Source of the DNA: Atopsyche davidsoni
Lineage: Eukaryota; Arthropoda; Insecta; Trichoptera; Hydrobiosidae
Length of the DNA stretch: 64,000 nucleotides
Direction: 5' to 3'
NCBI GenBank assembly: GCA_022113835.1
Contig: JAILWY010000013.1
Coordinates: 15,982,001-16,046,000, forward strand
Below the pieces are notes generated by a model, which saw nothing but the letters and a program-made list of their open reading frames with translations, was not told the origin of the DNA and did not search any database. How positions within the stretch are numbered: position 1 is the first letter of the stretch; each line of letters begins with the position of its first letter. Below are positions 35,901 to 47,954 of the stretch, one piece after another. A program made the position numbers and the translations under genes.

Positions 35901-36119
35901 AAAGGATGCAGATCGGGATCATAATTTCTTGGCACTGTCAAAGAAATAGAAATTTATCACTACACAAGAGAGCAAGAACAAAATAGTATGTTACGAAATT
36001 GAGGTTATAGTGTTACTTTTTAACCAATCATATATAATGAATCGAGTACCTCTGTGAATGTCACGTTTCGTTTGACGGATATAGTCATCAGGGTTTCTAC
36101 TTATGACTTTAACTTTCAT
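32962..36119 (-). CDS. DCAF13: DCAF13 / WDSOF1 (Sof1 homologue), WD40 ribosome-biogenesis protein
   Basis: Five minus-strand coding exons: 36119-36050, 35934-35387, 35009-34843, 34159-33859 and 33213-32962. Every junction is GT-AG and in phase (1, 0, 2, 0). The product is 445 residues, the same length as I recall for the human protein. The start is MKVKVISRNPDDY, followed by VPRNYDP and HPFE, the family's N-terminal signature. WD40 repeats fill residues of about 55-355, with DGEVRLWNL, VGDDKTIKTWK, SASYDKTVRIF and SGSDEMNIRIWKA as clear blade ends. Residues 363-445 form the basic Sof1 C-terminal domain (REKAA, RIARHR, NRRKHSKPG, KKHVV). In yeast and animals Sof1/DCAF13 works in the nucleolar U3 small-subunit processome for 18S rRNA maturation. 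It is also a CUL4-DDB1 substrate receptor. All domains look intact. Confidence 0.96.
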
Positions 36120-37080
36120 TTTGTCTTAAGAAACAAACAATGTGAATTAATAATAAACAAAAATAACACGCAGTCGTTTTCCATATGACAGGACATGTGT
36201 AAGCCAGAGACAACAAAATCATTTACAATCCATAGATTCAATATCACACCAAAAACATCTATAAATTGAATGTGTAACTTAAAATAAAATATCAATCCGA
36301 AAAATAATTTGCTTTATACATTTATTTTATTTTAAAAACGATTTATTATTTTTTGAAATGTTACCTTCTTATTATAATTTTTTTGTCTGTGATTATCATC
36401 TGTTTTGAATAGGTTATGGTCTGTCAATTTGTCAGATGGTTCGGGAGGATGCACGATTAGATTTTTGATTACTAGTTAAACGCTCGAGTTAGCGGCCGAC
36501 CATATAGAGAAGTGGAATAAGCGTAAAGTTGGTCGTGTTACAATACTTCGCTGTTCACTCGTTTATTTTATTTGACATTTTGACCAGTTTGTGATGTTTA
36601 CAATTTGTGAATTCTGTGCAACATAAAACAAGAGGAGCTTTCAAGCTTGAATTCGATAAACAAATCTTACAGTAGGTCAGTAAATATTTGTTTATTTACC
36701 AAATATTTTTGTCTGCTAGTTTTTATTTTATTTATCGGTAAATTACTTGATACTTTATTCATTCGTCTCTCGAAGGGTTGTTTTCAGTTATTTAAAACAA
36801 AATACTGACATACTCTTCATAACCTTATGAATACATAAATTTTTGTATTGCTATTCAGTCGTTTTTTTAAAAATATTCACGTTTCATAAAACATTTATAA
36901 ATAACTAAATGCGTTATACACTAAATAAAATTCAAAATACATTCCTTGACGTCTGTCTGTGTACTTTGAGTCAATGTTTTTAATTAATTACTTTAATTAG
37001 TTAATATAAATTATTTTAGTATAATTGATTAAAGTTTTAAGTTGCACTTAAACTGCTTTATTAGGGATATTTTGTTTTAC
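36120..37080. other. DCAF13 upstream region, possible divergent promoter
   Basis: Upstream of the DCAF13 ATG there is no TATA box at a fitting position. The DCAF13 start is likely within 36.12-36.5 kb. A GC-richer patch at about 36480-36540 could serve both directions. ATCTTACAGTAGGTCAGTAAA at about 36663-36684 looks like the end of a plus-strand leader exon, but no downstream coding exon was found. Confidence 0.25.
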
Positions 37081-37121
37081 AGGGCATCGTAAATTACATT
37101 TTTTTTTATTAGAAATATCCA

Positions 37122-37376
37122 TTGCCGCGAGAACTGTGTAATCGTTTAATATACGATAATATTTATAATGTAAGTGGTATATATTGTACTGTCCTCTGTC
37201 TCCTAGTTCTGACTTCGTCCTTTCTCAACAACCTTTTTGTCCTTGCGACTGATCAGCAATCACTGCATCCGGCTGGGTATATTTTCATAGCCATTATGAG
37301 ATTAATCGAATGTACCAATCCTTATTTTTTCCATAATTTCTATTCAGGTACCTATTTTTTGCACCCGTCCCATTAA
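37122..37376 (+). other. Unrecognised hydrophobic frame (possible membrane-protein exon)
   Basis: The frame holds one clearly hydrophobic helix (GIYCTVLCLLVLTSSFLNNL followed by FVLATDQQSL), whose NLFVLA segment is loosely reminiscent of the first helix of rhodopsin-type receptors. A donor-like TTCAGGTACC occurs near 37342-37351. There is no upstream acceptor of quality and no other exon that I can connect. It is more likely chance or a decayed fragment than a gene. Confidence 0.12.
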
Positions 37377-37823
37377 AAGAGTTATTCGTTTTCTTACATG
37401 AAAACATGTAAAGAAGGCAACATCAAATTGAGACTTTTCTAATTATGCAAGTGTGGTATATGTTCTTGGTGTATTTATTACATTTCTACAAAAATGATGT
37501 TGAATACACGAATACAAGAAATATTAATATATATTGTAAAGACATTCCGACGTTTTAGTATCATTAGCAAATAATAAACTCGAATAATCATAATTTCTGA
37601 TAGCATTCTTATTAGAACGCAGTGATGTAATAACTGTAATAAAAATAAGAAATATCCATAAATTATGTGATAACATCAATTCGGTGTATCTTTTCTTGAT
37701 TAGAACCAAGTATATCAACCTCTGGAAATATAACGTGAACATAATGCATTTTTAAATCTGTATTATTTAATTTATATCTTATAAATGTTTATGGCGATAA
37801 AGTATTTGGGCATACTTTAAGGA

Positions 37824-37827
<4 letters not shown>

Positions 37828-37880
<53 letters not shown>
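37828..37880. repeat. (TA)n microsatellite
   Basis: About 26 uninterrupted TA dinucleotides, followed by interrupted TA-rich sequence to about 37915. Confidence 0.95.
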
Positions 37881-37885
<5 letters not shown>

Positions 37886-40237
37886 TATATATATTATATA
37901 TTTATATATGTATATTAGTAATATCCACCTCATGAAAACTTTCTATAAAATGCATGCAGTGTAACGTTTTTTTAAGTTAAAATCGACCAATATGATTCGA
38001 CAACATAAACGAATATATTATAGAGTTCATCCTTCCTCTTCACTGCGAGATTTCCCTTGTGACTTCCTCTCGAGATGTAATCTGCCAGTACAATAACAGA
38101 TGTCTGATAGTCGAATGCGACTAAACATGCTATTTTACTTACATTCGCAGTTCAGAATAATACAAACGGTTTAATGTGTACTTGTCGCACTTTTATAAAT
38201 TTTATATAAAACCATACAGCATATTTGAATGACTGATTGACGTATGAATAGACATTCTGACCCTGAATTTCCGTTTGATTATCCAGCAGTCTGTACCGAA
38301 TGGTGTTCTCTACAAATAATTCGCTTCGCACTCGACGACCGCTATTTATTTTAGTATTCCGATTGTAATAAAAAGATAATCATTTAATTGAAATATAATA
38401 TAATTATTAAATAATAAACTTTGTTGCATGAGTTTAACAAAATGCATTAATATAATAACGATTACGTTACGTTAAACAAACGTTACGCTTTGTTATGAAA
38501 ATCTTTGAAAACCTAACTATTGGATTTTACTGTCAATTTCATAATAATTGTATAATCATTATTTACTTTTAAAACCTTGCTCATTTCATTCGGTAAAATC
38601 TGCACTAAACAAATTTAGTCAAATTTCTACAGTTGAATGCTTTCATTTTACCGAAAAAGTATTTATCTAACTTTCCTCGGTTGAATTATTTCTGTAAGTC
38701 GCGTAGGTTTTCCATTATTTCGATTGTCTCCCTCGGCACTTTGGTTTTAAACTTTTTAGAGTGATTTTTCACAATTACCATTACGTCGAAAGTGACAATG
38801 CAAACAATTTTAGTCTACATCGAATGTGATATTTTTTTGCATGAAGATTTTTTTATTAACCAATATTTAAAATGTCATCAGCCATATTGGCCGCCAGTGT
38901 GCCTTCAGCCTTTGCCGGTGTGTGATATATTAATTGACTGTCATTTTTAAGCCAATTTCGTGCATTGCCTACAATGTCACGCTCTATGATTTCATAATAA
39001 GTAAACGCATAGTCGACATTGTAATAAAAGCTTACATTTCCGGAATGCATTACTGTCTCACTTAATGTTCACACAATACAAAAACGTGGATTGTTTACTG
39101 TATTTTACTTTATCTATTTTAACACGTAATTCGACAAATCTTCTCACCCGCGATACCACAATGATGTGATAATATCAATTTGATATTCTTCTTATACTTA
39201 TTTAAATCGATTTATAAATATTCCCTTTCGATGTATTTACTGTGCGGTTGTGGTTTGGCCCAGGACTCCAATCGTTTCGAAGCACCGATATCTAAATATC
39301 ACGATGAGTCTGACTTCGGTCAGAGATTTTCATTACAGCTCAACTTTTATTTTCTCTAATGACGTTACTTTTTTCAAAATAAATTAGCCTCGTTTGAGTT
39401 GATGAATTTTATAATACTTCTCGTAGATTTTAGTATGCGTTGTAGATATCAAAAGTCAAGGGTTATTTATAAAATGATGAAGAACAATGATATGTTTATT
39501 AAAGCTGTAAGGGACAAAATGGCTTTACGCAGATTCATATCTTAAAAAAATATGTAGTTTTATATTGATATAAAAAAACTTATTTTTACAATCGTGCCGA
39601 TATATACTTGTACTCATTTCAATTCATTATTATTTTATAAAAATTAAGTATCAAACCGGTCTATTTGAAGAAAGCTTTATAGATATAAAAGTAAAGACTC
39701 TCCGGGTCTACCTGGTTCTGCGATCTCTGTACTTACACATTCGGAATGCTCATTGAAGTGAAGGTAACCTCGAAAAACCGATACGACGGTATCGAAAATA
39801 GCGCACAGTCGCTGCGTCGTTTGTTGTGCTGGAAGCAGCTTTGATACTCGATATTATTTAAGCCTAGCCCAATTAACTCACGATCTTCACCAATGAAACA
39901 GCAATATAGAGAAAATGAATGTTTGGGAAGTTCTCATACATTATTTTATATTTCCGCCATCAACAAATAGGTAGGTTTCGTTTGAAAAGTTTACCAAAGT
40001 AGATATGTATTATATAATAATAAAGATGGTTCATATACTCCATACCAACTAGAGAATACAGGTGAATTTTATTAATTCATTTAAGAAAACTTTCTGAGCA
40101 TTTTCCATTCGATGAGACTTATACGGCATAAACTCTATAATTACGTTTCTTTGAATTTTTTTTGGAGGATTTTCTTTCTCTTTGAACAAGGAGCCAATTT
40201 AAAATTTAAGAGAATTGAACTAACTTAAAAAATAAAG

Positions 40238-40268
40238 CAAGCGCGCTAACCGGTGGACCGCGAGGCAC
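40238..40268 (+). repeat. tRNA-like SINE fragment (truncated)
   Basis: GCGCGCTAACCGGTGGACCG followed by CGAGGCAC. The GACCGCGAGG block is shared with the tRNA-like remnant at 24.16 kb, but the B box is lost. Confidence 0.35.
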
Positions 40269-42101
40269 TTAAATTATCCGTGCATGAATGCTATCATATT
40301 ATATATACATACTATCATTATTTAAAATATCCAATAAACATGTCTCGCCGCTTTATATCCACACTCCGTTATCTATAAAATGGGCTCATAAAAAAATGTC
40401 CAAAGCTAGAATGCTAATGTGGCGACTATATTTTTGCTAAAATCCGTATCCGTTGTCAAGGTAATGGATTCGCCCACATTATGTTTGGGTTGGTCCATCT
40501 GCCTACTGCCTTAAATTAAAACGAACCGGACGACACCTTCCCAGGAAAACATCGTATCTAACAAAACAATATTTTACAAGAGAAGAAAAAAATCTAGTAT
40601 CTTTGAGCGTCGCTACTGGTGCACGTATCTATTTTTTTTTTTTGTTAATTTTCGACGATGATGATGCTTAAACTAGTTATATTTTCATATTATTTTTCCT
40701 GTAAATTTAATGCTGAAAATATAAATTCACTCGTTGTTATACTTTTAACCGACAACTGCTCGTCGTTACTCATTAATATGTACAAAAGTACTTCCAGATT
40801 ATATAACCCTCTGTCTATCTAAAAAAAAACTCCCTTTCCTTCTGGCACAGCAATGGGTGCTCTTATCCGAATCTTATCCAAGTTAAAGAGAGCGAGAGCT
40901 ACACGAATAATCATAATCATTGTTGCGTTTAAATTAAATTGCAGCAATTATAATGGATTTTATACAATACTTTTTCAAATTAAAAACAAACAAACAAACA
41001 CACCGTTCCGATTAAATGTGCAACACGTCTTTTTCGTACAGTGCCAAAAATTCCGTCACGTCAAGTACATACAGTACGAGACAGGACTGCAAAATATTGT
41101 GTCCTGAATAAAGCTCGGGAAACAGTTATATAAAAACTGTGTCCTGTGAAGTGCTTTGAAACGTAATAATCTGGGATTTATTTACAAACAAACTACAAAG
41201 ATGTCACAAACAAAAAAAATTAATATAAAAGGGGAATCCTACGTACAGCAGAGGCTCATTGATGTTTTACGTTGTACTTTTGTACATACTCTGTGCCTTC
41301 CATGTAAATTTAAATTATAAAAATGTTAGCTACCATGTTTTGGCGTGAGAATAAGAGTCTGGATAGTGAAGGGGAGTACTTGTGCCCTTGTCGGGTTTCT
41401 GGCCCCCGTCGGCTGCTCGGCCCTGCTAATGCCACCGTGTAATTCGAAGAGGGTCACAAAGAGATATTTTGGTTAATTTTTAATTTTCTACGCTAGAAGG
41501 CCCTAACGTAGAACTTTAGATTATAAAGATTCCCGATATAATTGCGACTGCATTCCGATAAAACTACGCATATTTTACTTTTTTGTTATGACTATTACTA
41601 GGCGAATATAAAATTATTATTCGAAAGATTTTTTTTTTTAAACATTGTAATTGCATAGACGAGCCTTTTAAATTTATGAATTATTAATTTCCTAACATTT
41701 TTGAATTTTTATGCAATACATTTGATTGAAAACAGGATAGAAATTCATAAATATTAATTAAAGAACTGAATTTATCTCTTCACAAACATAAAAGCATTAA
41801 TTATTTATAATTCAAAAATCCTATTTGAAATCTTGTGAATGTTTGTTTGTACGTATGAACCGTTGATTTAATGTTCGTTTTATATATCTCCGGGAGCACC
41901 GGATCGCCTACTGTTATAATAATGAAGTTTTCAAAATGTCTTCCAGTATGCATATTAAAAACGATTGAGAACTCGGAACTTCTCTCTGTGTCTGCGAACT
42001 ATAGTTAATAACTAAAATAGTCAGACAAATAGTAGATACCGCAATTCTATTGAAGTAAAAGACTACAAATTTAGTTTAAAAAATGAAAAGTTCTATGAAA
42101 A

Positions 42102-42279
42102 CAGTGGCGTTACATTTTTAAAAGTCTATAATCCCGTCCTGTCTTATCAGAATAAAACTATGATATATATATAAATTATCTAACATAAATTTAATGCTAT
42201 TTAAATTAATTTCACAATAAAATAATAATTTGCTATAAATGTAGTCTCGCCCTTCTCTCAGAACCAGAACACGCCACTG
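42102..42279. mobile_element. Possible hAT-like MITE
   Basis: The segment opens CAGTGGCGTT and closes ACACGCCACTG, i.e. short inverted tips of about 10 bp around 178 bp of noncoding AT-rich DNA. The tips resemble hAT-type ends. No convincing 8-bp duplication is visible on the flanks (TATGAAAA against CCTTTCAA), so the call is tentative. Confidence 0.4.
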
Positions 42280-45200
42280 CCTTTCAAATAGTAGCTAAAT
42301 AACAAGAAAGCTGTTAAACTTTTAACTTACTAACGTGAAAAAGCACCCAAACAAATCATAACAAAACAAAGACACCCAAAAATGTTGCACCCAAAATTTA
42401 AAAAAAATAAATTAATGCGTATATTTGATGTACTTAGATGTTCGTAGTACTATATTATATTACGTAAAAAGTGAACGCAATTCTTCTTTATTAGCTGTGT
42501 TGTAACAACTACATCATTCGATGTTTATATCGAGCCAACAATTTGTTTTCACGACTGCTTTTATCGGGTGTACTCGTTCGTGAACATTTCTCTCTTTGGC
42601 GTTTGCTCACCGACCGGCCCATTATGCTTGCGTATATACTTGTAGTTATTACCATTGTAATTTTTAAAGGCCCGCTTGAGTCTTCTTCTGCGTTTTGTCG
42701 TGATCCTCTTTGTTTCGCGATGGTCGTCTGACATTTTTCCCGGAGAGATCAGAGCCGAGCGGCGCTCGCGGATAACAAACGCGTTTGTAACTCGGCCAGC
42801 TCGTGATTAAGAGGTTAAAGAAAAGTATTATGCAATGTAACATCGAACGTGCCTACGATGTGTTTGTAATCGATTTTTACGGGAAATTACGAAAAAAATC
42901 CTCTCTTATCGATGGTCAAATGGAGCATTTCTGCAGGTGTTTTTTTTAGTCGTTTCACGAGTGAAAAAACTTATTGCAACCACAGTAAATTGTATACAGA
43001 TTTATTAAATATTCATTGTTAATCATCGGTTCGGCTAAATCCAACGTATGTATTGCCTCGCTGGTGATAAATACTACCAGCATTAATATTATTTTTTTCA
43101 TATCTCTGCACCTATATTAAAATTCACATTGGAGCGATTCGCTTGCGGCGTGACAAGTGGCTCTGACCATCGTCAGGCCGGCGGGCCCGGCATCCTCCGC
43201 GGCATCCTCGCCTGCCGGGACAGTCGCCTGCAGGGACAGGAACCGCGAGCACGGCAGCCGGTGAGTGCCCCGACTCCTCTGGCCCTCACGCCGAGTTGCA
43301 AAGCCCGCTCTGGGAACGTTTCTTGCTTTGTGAAATAATCGCGAAAATATATTTACAAAAACCATTCGAATATTTACGATCTCCCTTGCTTCAAATTTAA
43401 AAGAAAAAAAAATCTTCAAACAAAACAACATACTGCAGTATTTATAATTTTTTAAATTTATTAGTTCATTTTTTATTACTCGGGGCGAATTTCGCAACAC
43501 GACGAATCAAATATCAATATTTCTTATGTGTATATTTTTAATATCAAAAATTTATATAATGAATAAAGTATTGCATGTTTCAATATATCCATTCACATAT
43601 TTAAATATTTCCAAGTGTTTTAAATAGACAAATGAATAGGATATTACGATCACTTTTATTTGTGAGCGCTTTCTCCTTTCAAAGGCTTCGAAAGCCCTCG
43701 AAAGGCGAAAGCTCTCACAAAAAAGAGATCGCAGTCTCTTAATCGTTTGACTATTCATATTTGTTGCTTAAATAAAGAGTATTACAAATTAAACCTATCT
43801 GTACTGAATATTTCACATTTGTTTATGGTATGATATCGTCCTCCGCCGTACAATTTATCGCCCATAGGAACGCATTAATTTAAAATAATTATTTGCCTAA
43901 TTTATAATTGTATATTAATTTATTTTTCATAATCCTGACTTCTAGTTCTCTAATGTTATGAAAAATTCTATTGCCTTTTTTTACATATGTTTTTTTTTTA
44001 TTGTTTTTGAATTATTAATTTTCTTTCATCTCGTGAATATTTTTACTGTCCAAAGAGTTTGTCAAATTGGTGATTTGGGATTTATAAAAATTAAATTAAT
44101 ATTCTTGAAATAATTTTCCAGTAATGAAAAATTATTATAATCATGTTGCATCATGCTTCTTTTCGGTGCTTTCACGAGGAGCCAACAGTTCCAACCTTGA
44201 ATTGTGTTGAATTTCTAAATAAGGGTTTATAAGGGTTTTCGGCGTTCGATTCGCTCTCACTATAACCAGTCGATCCCCGGCAGCGATAGCCGTGGGGCCA
44301 TCGGTTCGAATCCCACCGGTGTTGTGAAAAACTTTTTCAGTTGTCTTTTTTGTCGTTTCACGTGAGAATCGATTACTTAAATATTTTTATCACAATTGAC
44401 CTGTATTGGTGAAAAATCAGGATTCATTAAAAATATTGAATAATAATCATGGGTATAAAAAAATATTGTTAGCATATTTTTAATTATGAATGTGCAACTT
44501 TAGTAGTTTACGTTTGAAAAACGTCATAATTATTTTTTCACTCTCATGTTCATAGAGTCGAGCCAAAAGTAAAAGCAACTGTTAACCCAAATCACTAAGT
44601 AATATTTATTTACATCTTATTGAAGCATGCAATGCATTTTTAATTGTATATAAATTGCACTCAATTGGGTATTATTTTAAGTTTGATATGGTAATCATGA
44701 AACAAAATTCATTATTTTTCACTTTCATTACTAATAGTATATTACTTTATTATACAATCAATTTCTATTTTATTTTAACAAAAAACTTTTAAAATCTATT
44801 TAGCATCGTAGATGGCTTGGCCATGGATTTTACGAATTATGCTTCCAATACGATTCGTTACAAAATATAACTGCTATTAATTTTTAATCAATTATTCAAT
44901 AATTTTACTATTCATTCGAATAAATCGATAGCTGCAAATAATCCATTTTTCGTTTATGCAACGAGACAGCATTACAAAGTATCGCTGTCTCCCTCGTTTT
45001 TTGTAATGTTTTACTTCCGTTTTCAAATAACTCAAACCAAAAGAGTCGAGTTCAAGGGACGCAGGAGCGCACATGGCTTCATGATCACACGTAAGTGCAC
45101 AAATGCTACTGGCCGGGGTGCCACGGTTGGAAGCGTCGTTCGTGCAACCTTTTCATTTGTTATGAGCATACACACGACGTATTATAATATATAATAATGC

Positions 45201-47204
45201 CGAGCTTAAACAATGCCCTCCCCGCGGACAGCCCATCGCATCCGGAGCACCCGGCCTGAATGGCGGGCGGGCCGTTGATATGTTGATACAATTAATTGAT
45301 TAATTAACTCTTCTATTAAATGGCCACGCGTCTAATCGCGTTACCGAATTATCCGACAGTCGAATTCCATCCGATTATTGCGGTGATTGTCACGCGAAGA
45401 GCCGTTACTTTGACTGAAGCACTGAAAGGAACGGCGACCCGCAAACTAGTTATGTTAGATTCACTGTTTTCAATGAACTGTCACTTTTGCACGCTTGGCA
45501 GTCTTACTTTTACTTAAATATACACACGCAGGCAGTGGCGTGTATTCAATCTGTGCACACTGCACTGCATAACTTTTAATATCAGATTAAATTATTTCAA
45601 TATTGCACGGTTTATTAGTTCTGCATCATTTGATCATCAGAAATAAAAAAGTAACTTTAAAAATTTTCCAATTACATGAACGAACCACAACCATTAGTGT
45701 GGCAGGGGAGAATGGGTAGAAATGAGTTTTTCGTCGACATATCAAGGACATATAATACATACCTCGTTTTTTGTTATTTTTCAGTGTATCGGCTGATGTT
45801 ATTCTCGGTCATTGTGTCCGAGTCACTAAGTCGATATTTCGTGCAATTCAAGGACCGGTGATAAAATTATGATAAGGATTATATAATACATATTTATATA
45901 TATTACTTTAAACACCCGAAGTTATTTTTCTTTTTTAAGATTTTTTGTTTCAATCTACTGTAGTTTACTATACCTTCAATTATTGGTTGGTTTAAGATGT
46001 TTACAATATTGTATTGTAATATGTATGTATATATTAAAATACAGGGTATGAGTTTTTATCCGGCCGTCATGAGTATGCTTTGCACGGTTGCTCGACCAGT
46101 TTGGCTCCAGATCTGACCTGGTTAGAATCAAATCACCCTGTGAAGGTTTTTTCCGCATCGAGTCTGAACTTGGACGCCTCACCTGCGCGTCGCTGCCCGT
46201 GGCCTCTATTTGTTTCATTCTCTATCGGAGCAAAAGGTTCTCATTACTCCTTCCTACTATATACAAGGTGACTCATAGTACTCATTAACTTTAATTAACG
46301 AAGAAATTGACTAATTTCTTGAATAAGATGACAATGAAAATTATGGCAGTGTCTTCCCTTTTCAAGTGATTTTTATTTTGTTGATAAGTAAAGTATGCAG
46401 GCAAATCAATATGAAATTTATTCAGAGTATTACTTTAATATAAAATAAGTTACATCATAGCCCGTGTCCCGTGTTATAGCATTTTTCTAATAAACCATTA
46501 TAGTGTGATTTATTTATAGCATTAATCACTCAAAACTGTAATATTATGTCGTTATCGAGGGAGTTCGCGTTTTCGCCTGAAATAGACCAGTTCGTTGGGA
46601 ATTCGATTACAACGCTGGTTATCTCACGCTTTCCGGCGGCAGGACCCGCGGGACCATTGCCAGGCGCCAGACCCCATGACCGCCATGCCGCCATGCCACC
46701 ATGCCGCCAGTGCGACACCCCATACAGGGGTGCTAATTTTCAAATGTGGATATGTTGTGTTGTCGGACTAGTGTATTTTGGTGATTCATAAGCTGTTAAG
46801 AGGGCTACTTTTTCAAAAATTCCGTTTTCATTCACCAACCCGGACACCAGAGGTCTCTAGCGTAGCTTTCAATTGGAAACTGAATGACAGTTCTAGTTGG
46901 ACTAAGTTTTGTTATTTATGGTCAATTATCAAAGAAGAATTTTTTTTTTTTAATATTTAATAAATTTATATTGTGGATTTTTCTTTTCAAATATTCAAAA
47001 AGGAATAAATATTTATAAACATTTTAAAATAATTATTGTCATATTTAACTTATTGAAATTATGCTATAAAGCCACATTTCCATGGGATTTTTTTGTAAAC
47101 TTTGCGTGAATTCAGTAAAATTGCAATAAATCGACCACTACTTTACCTTTTTACAAAAAAAATTCCAAACAAGAAATATAAATATTCACACTGAAGTCAA
47201 AATC
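42280..47204. other. Intergenic DNA with small GC islands
   Basis: No gene is recognised. The GC-rich block 43130-43320 holds an unrecognised plus-strand frame ending against a good donor (CAGCCGGTGAGTG, near 43256). Other contents: a tRNA-like remnant at about 44250-44335, a CAGTGGCGTG tip at 45533, and a CCATGCCGC-rich patch at 46675-46712. Everything else is AT-rich. Confidence 0.35.
44250..44335 (+). repeat. tRNA-like SINE remnant
   Basis: A perfect polymerase III B box, GGTTCGAATCC, lies at 44303-44313. The stem-like GCCGTGGGGCCATC precedes it and a tail ending TTTTTCAG follows. The A-box region is degraded, so it is a SINE remnant and not a tRNA gene. Confidence 0.45.
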
Positions 47205-47404
47205 CGTTGTTGGAGGTTCCATATTTGAGTTTTTTGATCATTTTCTCGTACCTTTTGCGAAAAATCGAATGCACCAACCAAAAAAATTTAAATGCAAAAA
47301 GTTAGATAAATCCCTTCTTCCAAACGGAAGCTTTTTTTTATTTCTAATAAATACTCAATACTCTAAAAAAATCAGTTTTCAACATACAAAAATAAAGTGA
47401 CATA

Positions 47405-47530
47405 ATACATATATAAATATATATATATATATAATATATATATGTATATATACACGCATATATATATATACATATATATATATACTTATATGTATGTATG
47501 TATATATATATATATATATATATTTATTTA
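47405..47530. repeat. TA / TATG-rich microsatellite
   Basis: Interrupted TA runs with TATG and CATA variants inside the transposon, between the left arm and the YqaJ fragment. Confidence 0.9.
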
Positions 47531-47678
47531 GACATATGTATGTAAATTATAATAAAAAGGCCCAAATATATATAATGAAAACACACATCTCACCAAAAAC
47601 ATTTATTTATTATTAATTGAACAAATATATGACACTGGACAGAAATCTGAACATTATACAGGTTATTTCTTTTCTTCT

Positions 47679-47954
47679 TCATCCAGTGCCTCTCTTCATT
47701 GGAGGCTTAGTAATGTGCAATTGTCCTTGTACTTGAAAATACCATTCGTGGTGGACGTTTATAGTAATATTCTGTTTTTTATCTATTTTCCAAAATTTTA
47801 ATTTTTTGTTGAGAATTGCTTCTTCAACACTTGTTCCCGATATTGATAGTGGATATTTTACTTCCACAATTTTATCACCACTAATTCCATCAGGTGTTGA
47901 CGATCTATCAAAGGGACACAATTCTAAAAAAAGAAGGAATTTACTAACTGACAA
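47679..47954 (-). pseudogene. YqaJ-like nuclease domain fragment (transposon-borne)
   Basis: The minus-strand frame contains STPDGI-x(3)-KIVEVKYP and, about 45 residues later, YFQVQGQLHIT. These are the hallmark SPDG, E-x-K and QxQxQ-like motifs of the YqaJ / lambda-exonuclease (PD-(D/E)XK) fold, so the catalytic D...E-x-K residues are present. The domain is cut short: the N-terminal half (usually with a GRxxE motif) is missing, and the frame ends ten residues after QLHIT. A splice-acceptor-like TTCTTTTTTTAG precedes the conserved part at about 47918-47929, so it may be one exon of a formerly longer protein. Its position between inverted repeats makes it a transposon gene rather than a host gene. 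Confidence 0.65.

Larger units (their letters stand above)
37377..42101. other. AT-rich intergenic DNA
   Basis: No gene is recognised. Contents seen: a long TA microsatellite at 37828-37880 and a truncated tRNA-like fragment at 40238-40268. The minus-strand frame at 38856-39050 and the plus-strand frame at 40853-41107 match nothing I know. Confidence 0.45.

Noticed and set aside
37122..37376. Possible opsin/GPCR exon
   Set aside because: Only one hydrophobic helix with vague similarity. No DRY, NPxxY or retinal-lysine motif and no linked exons nearby. Kept only as a very low-confidence note.
44225..44335. Possible functional tRNA gene because of the perfect B box
   Set aside because: No acceptor stem, no proper A box at the correct distance and no plausible anticodon loop. 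Better explained as a SINE head.
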